NCBI GenBank assembly: GCA_019828595.1
Contig: JAHQRK010000018.1
Location: 1,426,001-1,490,000 of the forward strand
Reading direction: 5' to 3'
From: Aphanomyces cochlioides
Taxonomy: Eukaryota; Oomycota; Saprolegniomycetes; Saprolegniales; Verrucalvaceae
Length of the DNA stretch: 64,000 bases
The first letter of the stretch is position 1. Every line of letters starts with the position of its first letter. The position numbers and the translations under genes are program-made. The notes under the pieces are model-generated. The model searched no databases. It saw only the letters and a program-made list of their open reading frames with translations, and was not told where the DNA came from. This document shows, in pieces, positions 11,216 to 22,452 of this stretch.

Positions 11216-11659
11216 TTACGACAGTTTAAAGTCCGACTGGTTGTTGTTGTACATGCGCTTCGTGCGACGTTCGCCTGCAATCCCGGCTGGCGCATTGCGG
11301 AGGAAGATGTCACTTGATGCCTGGTTGTTGTTGGTAGCGCGGCGGTCCATTTGCTGCTGGAGGTACTGCTGTTGCTGCAGTTGGTACTTTTCCGTCTCCT
11401 TGTTGTTGCCCTTGACTAGCGCCGTGGACGATCCGCTGTCTTGCTGATGAAACACTTGACTGCCCGAGCTCTGTTCTGGTCGCGAACCAAGACCACGACG
11501 GGTCTTGCGGTCATCGGTAGCAGTCGTTGTATCGCCCCCTCCAAAGATAAGCGACCCAACGGTGGAGCCACCGCCTGGGGGTTTAGCGAGACGCGTGCTT
11601 GAGCGCTCGCTGAGGAAGTTGTTGACGTTTTGCGATTGCTGGCAGCTTGGTCGAGACAT
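11216..11659 (-). CDS. SPIRAL1/HN1-like PGGGS-motif protein
   Basis: An intronless frame of 147 residues. Residues about 10-45 read NVNNFLSERSSTRLAKPPGG and then GSTVGSLIFGG. This is the N-F-x-(T/S)-(D/E)-R-x-S-T-(K/R)...PGGGS...FG pattern of plant SPIRAL1 microtubule proteins, and also of the animal HN1/Jupiter family. The rest is disordered and Gln-rich (LQQQQYLQQQ). By family, a role on cortical or plus-end microtubules is expected. The start ATG at 11659 is the only one before the motif. Another SPIRAL1-like GGG near residue 60 (FGGGDT) follows. Assignment rests on one short motif, so it is moderate. Confidence 0.55.
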   Translation of the reverse strand: MSRPSCQQSQNVNNFLSERSSTRLAKPPGGGSTVGSLIFGGGDTTTATDDRKTRRGLGSRPEQSSGSQVFHQQDSGSSTALVKGNNKETEKYQLQQQQYLQQQMDRRATNNNQASSDIFLRNAPAGIAGERRTKRMYNNNQSDFKLS

Positions 11660-12729
11660 GGCAAATGGAGGAATGAACGCTCCAGGCGCTTCCCCCGACT
11701 AGGAAGCAAGGCGACATCCGTGCTTTTTAAAATCGATACAGCGCTCGACACGAATTATAAACAATTCATCGCTTGGGGCACATGTATTTATAGTGCCAGT
11801 GGATGTTCTGGGCTAACTCCGCCAGCCAATGATGCCTTCCTTCCAAGAGGGAAGGTTTCAACTTGCCAAAATGACCAAATGAACAAAGCGTGCAGTGTCT
11901 TGGACGTGCGAAACCTTGCCTGGATTGGAACGGATCGAGCATGGTCAACGACGATGGTTGAGTCATGTGGAACTTCGAGTGTTGGAACCTGGGAGAAAGA
12001 TTGATGTGTTGCATGGAAAACTCTGTGCGAAGGGGTTGCACCGATAAATGTCCATGCATGGTGTAGCTACTAGTACAAAAAAGGATCGTTCCTTGGGAGA
12101 GAGTCCTCGTTACTGTCCATGAACTTCCGCTGTGTCGCCAAACTCATCTACCTTGGTACAGTACTGGAGTAGGCCTTTACTTTCAATTTTTGCATGCTGG
12201 GCCGCACCCTTCCGCACCCTTGCAACAAACTACTCATTACAGCCGTCAACTTGCTAGTCCTTCGCTCCCTACTCGTTCTAGGCGTTCGTTCTATCGAGCC
12301 TTTGAGAGCATTGTTATTGGCATGGCATCTTGCATAGAACCTGCCACCGTCAAAGATCTTGTCTCGTGGTACGACAAAGGCCCATATGGTCGTCCATGTA
12401 AGACTTATTGGTGGGCACATAGCGGCTACATTCCGGCCAACTCTATGGCTCGAGGGCGCTCTCCACGCCATAAACTTCCTGGACTTCCACGGGCATCCTT
12501 GCGACTGAAACTCTGACCTGGTCGCTCTTCTTGGAGCTGTTGCACTGTCTCGTTGAAGTTCTTAATTTTCATGAAACCCCTGCACCCCCAAGTTTTGCAA
12601 TGACGCTTGCACTCGAATGACTTGGTTTCAGTATTCAAACCCGTGATAATTTATATATACTACAAGATGCATATGAATTTGGAGAGGTAGTTTCAATCTG
12701 TCCAACTGACCGGCGACGACTCCAAGGTC
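11660..12729. other. Intergenic
   Basis: About 1 kb without a supported gene. Frames of about 100 codons occur on both strands at 12148-12516, but neither shows a domain or consistent codon use. A TATATATA box-like AT stretch lies at 12650-12660, about 75 bp before the phosphatase start. Confidence 0.45.
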
Positions 12730-15700
12730 ATGTCGCTCCTTCAGTGCCTCCTCTGGCCGTGTTTTGGTGACAATGTGTTCGCATCGTCTGTCCTGGCAGA
12801 AGGACCGCTCATCAAGAAGGGAGATTACGCGCATTTTCGCTACTTTGTGCTGGACACGACGGGGATGCTCAAGTATTATGAGATTTCACTCCGACAGACG
12901 ATCAATGCGTGCGGCGACGTTGTGTTCCATATTCCGTCGACGAAATTGACGCTCACGAACCAACTGAGCAATCGCAATTTGCGCGGCACGATGATGCTCC
13001 ATCCATCGTTTTGTGCCCGAGATCTGGAATCGCCCCAAGGAACTTCCTCGACAACACGAGACTTTCGATCCGCATCTTCGGCGTCCAACACCCCTGGCTC
13101 GGACATGCGCTGTTTCCGTCGATCCAAAGAAATCCACGTCACAGGCTTTTCCCCAACGGGTGCGATCATCAGCTGGAAGCTCCAAGCGTCGTCGATTGAC
13201 CATTATGACAAGTGGACACGCGCATTTCGCATTGCCATGCGACCAACGTGGCTTCCCAATTCGCCATTTTGCCAAATTTGCCGCACAAATTTTCAATTCT
13301 TTTCTCCGTCACGCCATTGCCGTAAATGCGGCACCTGCGTGTGTCAATCTTGTAGTCACATGATTGACAAATTACCTCTCTTGGCATACACGACACCAGT
13401 GCCAATTTGTATTGACTGCGATCCTCTCCCTGATTCTTTCGACCCACAGACGAAAGTTCTCGTCTATGGTATGTTTCCTGCAATTATCGTTGCGTCCGTC
13501 CCACCAAGCTCGCTCACGGTGGAATATCTTGGTCGACAATCCTCAGCACCGACGACTGTTTCTGTCAAGTATGTTGAGCGATACTCCGAGATGGTGCTAG
13601 CCGCAAACCGCATCAAGTGCTGCCTGCGAGCTCATGTTGCCTATCGACTATTTCGAACGCAGCTTCATTTCCATACGTGGAGTCTGCTCGAAACTTTGCA
13701 AGAACAACAGACTGTCAAAATAGTGCGAAGTCGAAATTGAATGCACCTGACTCTTTTGTAGGTCAAGATCATACGCAACACCATTAGCGTCAACGAACTT
13801 GCATCATTAGCTCCTTCGTATGAAGAACGCAACGACGCTGCGATTGATTTGGGTAAATATTCCACGAAACAGGAGGGACAACTGATGAGTTTCATAGACG
13901 AAAGTCTTAAGCAGTACCGTGGAGTTCATTTGAATTTCCCATTGACAGAGAACCAAGTGTTGAAACTATCCGACTCATTTCGTGGCGGTATTGCATTACA
14001 TGGCCACTACGTCACGCAGTTGCTGGATGAAGTGTTGGCACGACCGCCTCGTGGCACTATGACGCATATTCAAATTCCCAAAGGGATTGAGCTGCTCATT
14101 GTCGGCGATTTACACGGACAGTATGAGGACTTGATGACCATCTTTGATCGAAAAGGGGTTCGTACTAGATCCTTGATGTTTCGCGGGATTAACGACAATG
14201 TGTAGGTGCCAAGTAAGACCCTGTGGTATCTCTTTAATGGAGATTTTGTCGACCGTGGCCTCCACGGTGTCGAAGTTATCTGCACTTTGCTGGCCTATTC
14301 GCTCTTGTATCCCCAGTTTGTATTTCTCAATCGAGGCAACCATGAAGCCTCAGTCCTCAATCGCGTCTTTGGCTTCAACGAAGAACTCAAAAAGAAATAT
14401 CCCGACTTTCCCAACTTGTTTGACAAATTTGAGACCGTGTTTAATCGTCTACCGCTGTGTACTTTGATTCAAGACTCCGTGTTAGTCGTACGTCAAGGAA
14501 AATATCAGCTACACGTTGTAATCCTGGTTTTTCATGAGTAGGTTCATGGTGGCCTTCCCTGCGAGCCAAATGTGACCCTCAAGGATATTCAAGCCATTGA
14601 TCATCTCCGAGAAATTCCAACGAATCGCCTGGAAAGTCGTGAAGATCAAATCTTTTCTGAATTGATGTGGAATGATCCCCAGCCAATGGACGGGTACAAT
14701 AGCAACGATCATGTCGTCTAGTATTGATGATTTACCTTGTAGGAAAACAGCATCAAAGCGTGGTTGTGGATTTGAATTTGGACCAGACATAACTCGGCAT
14801 TTTTGCGCCTTGAACAATCTGCGTTTAGTAATTCGATCCCATGAGTCGCACGAAGAGGGGTATGATCTTCATCGATTCAAAGGAATATACCAATTATTCG
14901 TTTATGTAGTTTTGAAGTCATGCACGACGGATTGATTTTGAGCGTCTTTTCAGCCTCGTCGTATTGCGGGTTCCAAACAAATAAGGGTAACAATCTATCA
15001 GCCTGGAATTCTTCCTAACAACGAGAGTAGGAGCCTACGTTGTGTTGACTGACGAATTAAAGCCGTACGTGGTCCAATTTCACTCGCAGGCTCTTCAAAA
15101 ATTTACCTCGACTCGGAATTGGCGGTATGTTTTGCTCTTAAAGCAGTGAGAAAACCAAAAATGGATGTTTAGAACCCAAGCAAACCGATTTGAAGAGCGA
15201 ACGCTGTGGAGTCTGAGGGAACTTATCGGTAAAAAGCACAGCGAACTTGGTGCATATTTCCACCCAAAGCCACCTCAAGTATCACGCCTCGAGCTGAAGC
15301 AAGGTACGATGAATAGCCAAGGAATATCCTGATTGAGCTGTACTAGGTCTGGTGAAAGTTCTTGGTATTCCGCTTCACTTTTTGCTCTATTTTCATCAAT
15401 TGTTGCCGAAGAATCAACGACTTGTTGACACTGCCAAGTACGCCATTGTCTCTCCTCTTGGTGCATAAATGTGGCTGTAGATTTCTAAAAGCCAACCAGT
15501 TGGTTTTACCAACGGATCATCGATGGGTGGACTCGACCATGCAACGAATTTGGTCTGCGATGCAAGAAACAAACATCACGAAAGCATTTGACTACTTTGA
15601 TCGATCACGAAAAGGTCGCATTTCCTTTGAGGATTTGAAAGCCACGCTGCGTGTCTTGGGCTTGATGAAGCCTGAACTTCCCCCAAGCAGCCCATCACTG

Positions 15701-15850
15701 GCTCCAATTATATCTCAAGAAGACACGGCTGCCTTTGTGAACGATCAAATGGCGTTTGAATTGATGCATCGGTGGGACACAAATCAAGATGGGATTGTCG
15801 ACATGCAGGAGTTTCAGCTCGCCTTTTCCAAGCAGCTCAACAACGAATAG
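12730..15850 (+). CDS. PH-FYVE-IQ-PPP phosphatase-EF-hand fusion (PPEF/RdgC type)
   Basis: Ten exons (12730-13722, 13762-14157, 14206-14487, 14542-14693, 14743-14859, 14910-14986, 15031-15124, 15173-15303, 15347-15437, 15481-15850) sum to 2703 nt, or 900 residues. Domains in order: a split PH domain (about 20-165, ending DHYDKWTRAFRIAM); a FYVE zinc finger (about 180-230, CQICRTNF...SRHCRKCG...CIDC), which binds PI3P on endosomes; an IQ-like helix (IKCCLRAHVAYRLF); and a PPP Ser/Thr phosphatase (about 410-720). The metal-site motifs GDLHGQ, NGDFVDRG, NRGNHE, HGGLP and IRSHE are all intact. Two EF-hands follow at the end (DRSRKGRISFEDL and DTNQDGIVDMQEF). IQ-phosphatase-EF-hand is the RdgC/PPEF plan, a calcium-regulated phosphatase. 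The added PH-FYVE module would place it on PI3P membranes. The exact phase across nine introns argues for a single gene. Confidence 0.9.
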
Positions 15851-16152
15851 AGAGAGACATAGCTAAAGATCCACCACAGAAAGCCAATTCTTATCTCTGT
15901 TGTCCCCAGGGCTCTTAATTGTTTTTCTAAATTTCCTTTCGCTTTTTGGAGCTGTGTTCGTCAAAAGAGTGCACGTCGGTCGATAGAGTGCAATCACAAA
16001 TCAGCGCAATCAAAGCTGGTTCATAAAATCAACATTCTGATCTATTTTGAAATTTGTAAGCATTGTCGTTCCTGTATGACCATCATTCTGTACCAACACT
16101 TTTTTCACCTTAATTCGAGGGGTGGCCTCGACCAGGTTGGTCATTTTCCAAA

Positions 16153-16758
16153 ATGGCTCATTCCTGCTCCACCTCGACTGAAACTGCCTCAGATAGCAAT
16201 GCTCATTGCTGCCACGCGTCGACTCAACAAAAGGTCGAAACGAGTTGCTCGAATTGCAACGCGAGCGCTGAAAAAGCCCCCTCGCCCCCTCCAACGAGCC
16301 CCTCCTGCTGCTGCTCCCATGCCAATCATGCAAACGACCACCGTGAGTCAACCACGCCACGATGGAACAACCGAGACTGCCGTCAACACCTCTCTGCTGT
16401 CTTTAAAATCCGCTCGCCTTTTGTCTCAAGCGCATTTATTGGATTTTCCTTGGTTGTGCTCTTGAGAAATGTGTTCATGCTTACGAGCACAATTGGCCTC
16501 ACGGCCCTCACGCTTTTGGTAAGATTTCGTCCACACGTACAATGATCGACACGGAATTCGCGTTAGACTCTTGGAAAACGAGGCATTGTTGATGTCAACT
16601 GGCAGAAACTGCAAGATAGTTTCCAGCTCCCCGAAGCCCCTTTGAAGTTTAAAGTCCCCTCCAAAGGTATACATCCATCCTTATGACTTTGTGGTCCTCA
16701 TCATCATATAGCTGGCTTGGCGACTGGTTTGTTTCTCGCGTGGAAATTCTGGTGCTAA
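16153..16758 (+). CDS. FUN14-domain membrane protein
   Basis: Three exons (16153-16518, 16567-16666, 16712-16758; 48- and 45-nt introns) give 170 residues. The N-terminal 75 residues are Cys/His/Ser-rich and low complexity. Next comes a hydrophobic segment (SSAFIGFSLVVLLRN) and a second one (LTSTIGLTALTLLTLG). The FUN14 signature G-x-I-x-V-x-W-x-K-L appears as RGIVDVNWQKL, and a final membrane segment is AGLATGLFLAWKF. FUN14 proteins sit in the mitochondrial outer membrane (FUNDC1 is a mitophagy receptor). No clear LC3-interacting motif is visible. The Cys-rich N-terminus is unusual for the family. The 300 bp upstream (15851-16152) show no other gene. Confidence 0.7.
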
Positions 16759-17441
16759 AATGTTCAATTCGTATAACCTCCTGCATTAATATCATTCATG
16801 TCCTCTTAATATTTGTTCTCCACAGTGTGACAAAGCCTTAGCTTAACCAACTGATGAACTAAAAGCAGCGGTAGATCTTGCATAAAGCTCAATAAGCTTT
16901 TCCCCATGATTGCCCTGTATTCCATTCATATAAGAGTCATGAGCATTAATCTTAGTTTATAGCCAATCAGTTTTCGAGAAGAATTTTAATTTTAGCCAAT
17001 TAAATTATTTCACAATCAAATACAGTTCTATTTTTAGCAAATAAAATGATATTTTGCAGATATATTTTTCGGAACTATATGGAGTTTTCTCGGTCATGAC
17101 TGCGGTCATACTTCATTTTTGGTCGTTTTATGACCAGGATAGAATATTCTGTTTTTTCATTTTCTTTCACAATAGGACACCGAAAATCTTGTTTTAAAGC
17201 TTAAATTAGGCATCACAAGACATGTAAACTTTGTAATGACCGCTCTAGCAGTCGAATCATGGAGCATGATAGTCTTGACCTTGGCAGGAGTGATGACGAC
17301 GAGTGTTTGTATTAGCTTAAAATTAGTATAATGACCAGAGTTAAATATATCTCGAATATTTATTCAGAAACAGCCAATTTGGAAATTATATCTCTGATAT
17401 TTATTTTCTTGGTCATGACCCTGGTCATGACCGCAAAATTT
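16759..17441. other. AT-rich intergenic DNA with GGTCATGACC repeats
   Basis: No gene. GGTCATGAC(C) palindromes recur at 17092-17101, 17410-17419 and 17422-17431, with looser copies between. ATTGGCT/AGCCAAT motifs also occur. Confidence 0.4.
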
Positions 17442-18621
17442 ATTGAAGACCGCTTACGCTTTGGCGCAGTCTCCTGAGGACTAACAAATACAGAGTGATT
17501 TTATATGTACCATGATATTGTGTGAACTACTCAAATTTTCCTCCGGCGATTGGTTGAATCAATCGCCAGACCTCTGAAATATAATGCCAATATCAAGTTT
17601 AGAAGGTTATTTTGACTCTTTGTTGACGTCGTGATCGGGACGGTACACGAAATCGATGAAGCATTGACGCTGCGCTGGCGAGGCCAGTGACCTCTCTGCT
17701 CAACGTGAAGAGCGCTGAGTAATGTGGAATGCTCTACGAGATGAGGTCGCCCTGCGATAAGTGCTACCCCCAGCATTTTTTCACACAAACTTAGGTTATT
17801 TTTCAGCCAATCAATTGAAAGTAAAATTATTTTTAGCAAATCATATCGTCTGGTCGATTTGCAGGCGATGGAAATATCGCCTGAAATTGGCAAATTTGGA
17901 CGGAAATCACAATATATAACCTGTAAATAGAGGACATTGGTTGACATGAAGTTGAATGCAAATCACATTCAAAGCCCGCTTTCTTTCTCTGAATAGGGGT
18001 CTAAAAGTAGATATTTATATCCTGCTAAAATTTATATTTGTTCTTACCCATGATAAACTATATTTTGTTTCCACAATTGAACCGTTAAAATTAATATTTG
18101 TAAGAATCGGCGATGTTTCGACACCAAAGAGATCCACAGGCGCAGGCACACAAAAACCAAAGGGCACAAAAACCAAAGGGCACAAATAGCAAAGCAGCAC
18201 AGCGTAGAGCAGAATAAACCTCACAAACTCGACTTCTGTACGACAGCTTACACTGGTGATAGATTATTGCTTGAAGCAACCTATCACAACCTCCAGTGAA
18301 ATCACAAACAGTGAATTTAACGAGAACAGCTCTAGTCTACTAGTCGCGTGTGGAAAATCACGAGTTTCTACCGGGCAGACGCACCAGCAGCTTGCGGGTC
18401 ACCAAAAACCAAATGAGATCAGATGGCTGTGCTGACTCCTGCTAAAAAAACATAGCTATTTTAAAAATTAGTTCAATAGTTATTTAGTCCGACTATTACT
18501 TCGATAAAGTAAATTAAATAGAATAGTAATTTTTTTCGATTAAATTTACCATTTAATCTTGACAACACCTGATAAAGTAAATTTTGAATTTAATTAAGCG
18601 AGGGGGACAGACAAGATGACA
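17442..18621 (+). repeat. 1.18-kb tandem repeat unit, copy 1 (empty site)
   Basis: It begins ATTGAAGACCGCTTACGC and ends GGGACAGACAAGATGAC, and copy 2 starts immediately after it with the same left end. It contains GGCGCAGTCTCC, a core at 17523-17907 that is inverted relative to copy 2, a right part with CCTGCTAAAATTTATATTTG, and ACAGGCGCAGGCACAC. At 18061 the TA in ATAAACTATATTTTG is the uninterrupted version of the site occupied by the pogo element in copy 2. The nature of the unit (old transposon, satellite or segmental duplicate) is unknown; no coding capacity was recognised. Confidence 0.8.
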
Positions 18622-19490
18622 ATTGAAGACCGCTTACGCTTTGGCGCAGTCTCCTGAGGACTAACAAATACAGAGCGATTTTATATGTTACTATGATATT
18701 GTGATTTTCGTCCAAATTTGCCAATTTCATGCGATATTTCCAATCGCCTGGAAATCGTCCGGACAATATGATTGGCTAAAAATTATTTTACTATCAATTG
18801 ATTGGCTGAAAACTGACCTAAGTTTGTGAGAGAAAAGCTGCAAATCTCAAGTCATCTCTATGACTCTGAACAACCTTCCACAGCGACCCCACCTCGAAGA
18901 GAACTCCACGTCATTCAGCTCTCCTCACGTTGAGCGTACAACAAGTGGAGAGGCCTCTGGCTGGTGGAAATGTTGGCCCTTCTCACAAGGATCAACTTAG
19001 CCATGTCAACTACGATGGAAGTCGCCATGGCATGCATATGTTTATGGAAACTTAGAGATAGATTTATATAGTAGGAGCGCAGGAAGCTATGTGCTCCACT
19101 CATATCTTAGCTAGCCTAGGACCATTCAATACACTCTTGAAACTACTTTGTGGCCTCACAGCCTCTGACTCATCTGCGCCTGAAGGAAACGAGTTCCAAC
19201 ACTGGCCTCGCCAGCGCAGCGACGAAGCTTCGTCGATTTCGTGTACCATTCCGATCAAGAAGGTCAAAATAACCTTCTAAAATTGATATTTGTATTATAT
19301 TTCGAAGGTCCGGCGATTTACCGGCGATTGATTCACATGTCAACCAATCGCCGGAGGAAATTTTGAGTAGAAAGCACAATTATAACCTGTAAACAGACGA
19401 CATTGGTTGACATGAAGTTGAATGCAAATCACATTCAAATCCCGCTTTCCCTCCTTGAGACTCGTGGGTGATGTCTTGAACTCCAAAACC

Positions 19491-19690
19491 TTATTTGATT
19501 GAAGGATTTAGAATGTTTAGGTCATTGGTCGATTTTTTGTCTTTTTTATGGGATTCTGTTGTTTCCTCAAAGTCTTTTTTTATTTTGTTGGATTCTTTGA
19601 TTGGCTCTATGTCCTTTTTATTTTCATTAATATCTTTGATTGGCTCCAAGTTTTTTTTTGTTTTATCGGATTGTTTGATTGGCTCCATGT
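19491..19690. repeat. Degenerate minisatellite of TTGGCTCCA...TTTTT units
   Basis: Four imperfect units of about 66 bp (sub-period near 33 bp), each with GATTGGCTC(C/T)A(T/A)G followed by a T-run. Read on the minus strand it gives a Lys/Glu-rich peptide with repeated EPIK, which is probably not a gene. It is absent from copy 1 of the surrounding repeat, so it was inserted or expanded later. Confidence 0.55.
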
Positions 19691-19773
19691 CTTTTTCTGA
19701 ATACGCGTCTAAAAGTAGAATATATTTATATCCTGCTAAAATGTATATTTGTTCTTACCCATGATAAAATATA

Positions 19774-22452
19774 CTACTCCGTTCCACATTATTTGCCACA
19801 TAGTTTTTCCATTGGCAAAATTTCTTTGATTTCTGGGTATTATGGGCTCCTGATTGGTTCATTAAGAAGTAATAACCGTGCTCTTTGATTGGACTATCTG
19901 CAAGTGCTCTGAGTCAAATTCAATTGAGAGAAACAACTCCTTAAACACAGACTACTCTACTGTAATCATGAAAAAAGTTCCGGTGTGCAGTCGTAGACCA
20001 CTATGGCGTCCACTACACAAGACAATCATATAAACTACCATAAATGACTTGTAAGTTGGGACTTCTCGAAAACTCTATCATTTAATAATATTTGGATATA
20101 GTTATTGAAGATTCCCCTTGCGCACTATTAACTTGTAAAATTGATATATAAGACATTGAGAGGTCTATTTCAAACTTGGCGTGGATAATTTGAATTCATG
20201 GCGCCAGTCAACCACGACGTGCCACACAGAGCGGCAAAGGGACGACCGTCAATAAAGAAGACTCAACGAAAACCACCAAAACATCAGTGCTCGTACTATA
20301 CTTACGAAAAAAGACTTGCAATTATCAATTATGCAAGAGAACATTCAATTAACAACGCAATAGAAACTTTCTTTGGACAGCTCATTGGCGCCTCAAGGAA
20401 GTTGCAATGGAAAAGAATTGCTCGCTGGCAGAAAGACCGAGACAATATCGAGAAGAAGGGCACAGATCTTGCAACGAAGTACATGAAGACAAACCGAGCA
20501 ATGTTTTCGGCAACGACATTAAACAAAGAGCAAGAGGAGAAAATTGCTACTTGGGTGCTGAACCTCCGTCAAGAAGGCATACCAGTCAGTCGAATGTTTG
20601 TCGCTGCTAAAGCCCTTGAAATCGCAGCTGCAAGTGGTCTTTCTACTCACCAGTACGCGCTGGGTAAACAGTTTCATGGACCGTTGGCGACTGTCAATGC
20701 GAATGAAGGGAAGGTCTGGATTGAATAGCGAAGAAGACGGTGAAGCTGCCTTGGAACGCTTTTCGAACGAAATCATGAATCTCATATTGGAAAAGAATAT
20801 CGTTGAAATCTACAATGCCGATCAAACAGCCGTGAACTACGAAATTGTACCTGAGAAAACTATCCACGCAAAGGGGGCAAAGCACATATGGATCAAGAGC
20901 ACTGGGCATGAAAAAGACAGAATGACAGCAATGCTCTTGGCCGACTCGAAAGGCACAAAGTATCCATTGTTCCTTGTGCTCAAAACAACGGCTTCCAAAC
21001 TTGAAACTGTTGTTCGCGAGAACAATGAACAACGACATGACTTTGGCACCAATATTTGGGCTGAAATTGAAGAACTGCACGAACGACACCCAAGCCAAAT
21101 CTACGGGAACCCCAGCGCATGGTGGAACAGCTCGATATCAGTTGCTTTCCTACAATACCATTTTGGATATCGAAAAGGTAAGACGTTACCCAATGTGCTG
21201 CTCCTTTGGGATGACTTCAGTGCACATTTCACCAGCGAGGTTGTTCAATGCGCGACTGAGCTTTCAGTCATTCTTGGAAAAATACCGCCAACCTTTACTT
21301 GGAAGTGCCAGCCAGCGGACGTTGCTTAGATGCGACCGTTCAAGAGTGGCATACGACAGAAGTGGTTCGGTCACTCAGCCGAATCCATCAAATACCTTGG
21401 TCAAGGCCAACGTCACCTTGAGTGTCCATCAAAGTTTGACCTCGTCGAGTGGGTGAATGAAGTTTGGGACAATTTGCCACACCAGACAATTATCAACGGC
21501 TTTCAAAAATGCAGAATCCTGGGTCATGATGCATCAGATGCAGCTTTCCGAGAAATTACGTGCGAAGCAATAGTTTGACACGGAAACAACAATGCCGATT
21601 GGAGTGTGGATATCTAGTTCATAACGTAATGTCAAGTCATGCATTGTCAATCTTGTTTGAACTGTTGTTCAGAATGTTTGCAAATGGTATGGATCCTTGG
21701 CACATTCGCACGCCGGTATCCGGCCTAGCAATATCATGAGCGAGGCCGAGGCGGTCTCATGACTACTAGGATCGCGGGCCTTTTGACGCAGAATGTTCGT
21801 TGCCAAGAAATCCAAAATAGACCACACATTAAAATCCAAATATAATTTGCACTCTAAAAGTACTACACTGTCAAGAGAACATGAAATTTCAAAGTGAACT
21901 CGAGCCGACTGCGGAATGTGAAGCAACTTGACAATGATTGATTGATGGCAAGTTTGATGTCCATCAAGTGGTATTGACCACTTTTCTGACGACCGGATTT
22001 CGGTTCTTTGAAAATACCCCCAGTACAACATATCTCTCAATTTTGGTCCACTGTTAGGATGAATTCCCCGTTGGCGAATTGCCAGTGATCTTGAATTGTA
22101 TATTCTTGTTACTTGTCAAATTAAATAATTTAGTCAAATTTCCAAATATGAAATTATAGAGTGTAGCGCTCCACCGGATTTCTCAGAAGTCCCAACTTAC
22201 AAATCATTTATGGTACCTTTGCAGAGTGCCAATCAAGCGCTCATATACCCCAAGACATCGATGGGATTTCGAAACGTGCTGTGGAGTCTCGTTCTTCCCG
22301 AAATGCATCAACATCACTCATACATTAGTCAAGATTAAATTAAATGTTGTACTTTTAGCCAAAAAGTTGAAGTAAAATTTATACTTAATTAAACTATTGC
22401 CAATACTTAAAACAAGACAAAACAATATGACAAATATTGTGGAACGGAGTAG
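19774..22452 (+). mobile_element. pogo-like DNA transposon, TA target site, TIRs
   Basis: A 2679-bp element. The left end CTACTCCGTTCCACATTATT is matched inverted at the right end (AATATTGTGGAACGGAGTAG). A TA duplication flanks it (19772-19773 and 22453-22454), and the empty site is preserved at 18061 in repeat copy 1. Subterminal inverted repeats (ACCATAAATGACTTGTAAG at about 20037 and its reverse near 22190-22215) lie inside. It encodes a CENP-B/pogo-type DDE transposase that is broken, so the copy is not autonomous. Confidence 0.88.
20198..21578 (+). pseudogene. pogo-type DDE transposase (frameshift and internal stop)
   Basis: The N-terminal part (20198 to about 20665) starts MAPVNHDVPHRAAKGRP and has a CENP-B-like helix-turn-helix region (YEKRLAIINYAREH). 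After a +1 shift near 20665 the frame continues with FMDRWRLSMRMKGRSGL, the usual end of the second DNA-binding domain. The DDE_1 catalytic region follows: NADQTAV (first Asp), LLLWDDFSAH (second Asp), and CQPADVA (third Asp). A TAG at 21327-21329 then stands where family members have Trp, with the C-terminal tail MRPFKSGIRQKWF reading on in frame. Two lesions make it a pseudogene unless corrected. Confidence 0.82.

Noticed and set aside
12148..12516. Overlapping frames of about 108 codons on both strands
   Set aside because: No domain, no splice partner and no consistent codon pattern; they look like mutual shadows.
17531..17947. 138-codon minus-strand frame in repeat copy 1
   Set aside because: It falls in the invertible core and the matching core in copy 2 does not keep the frame open.
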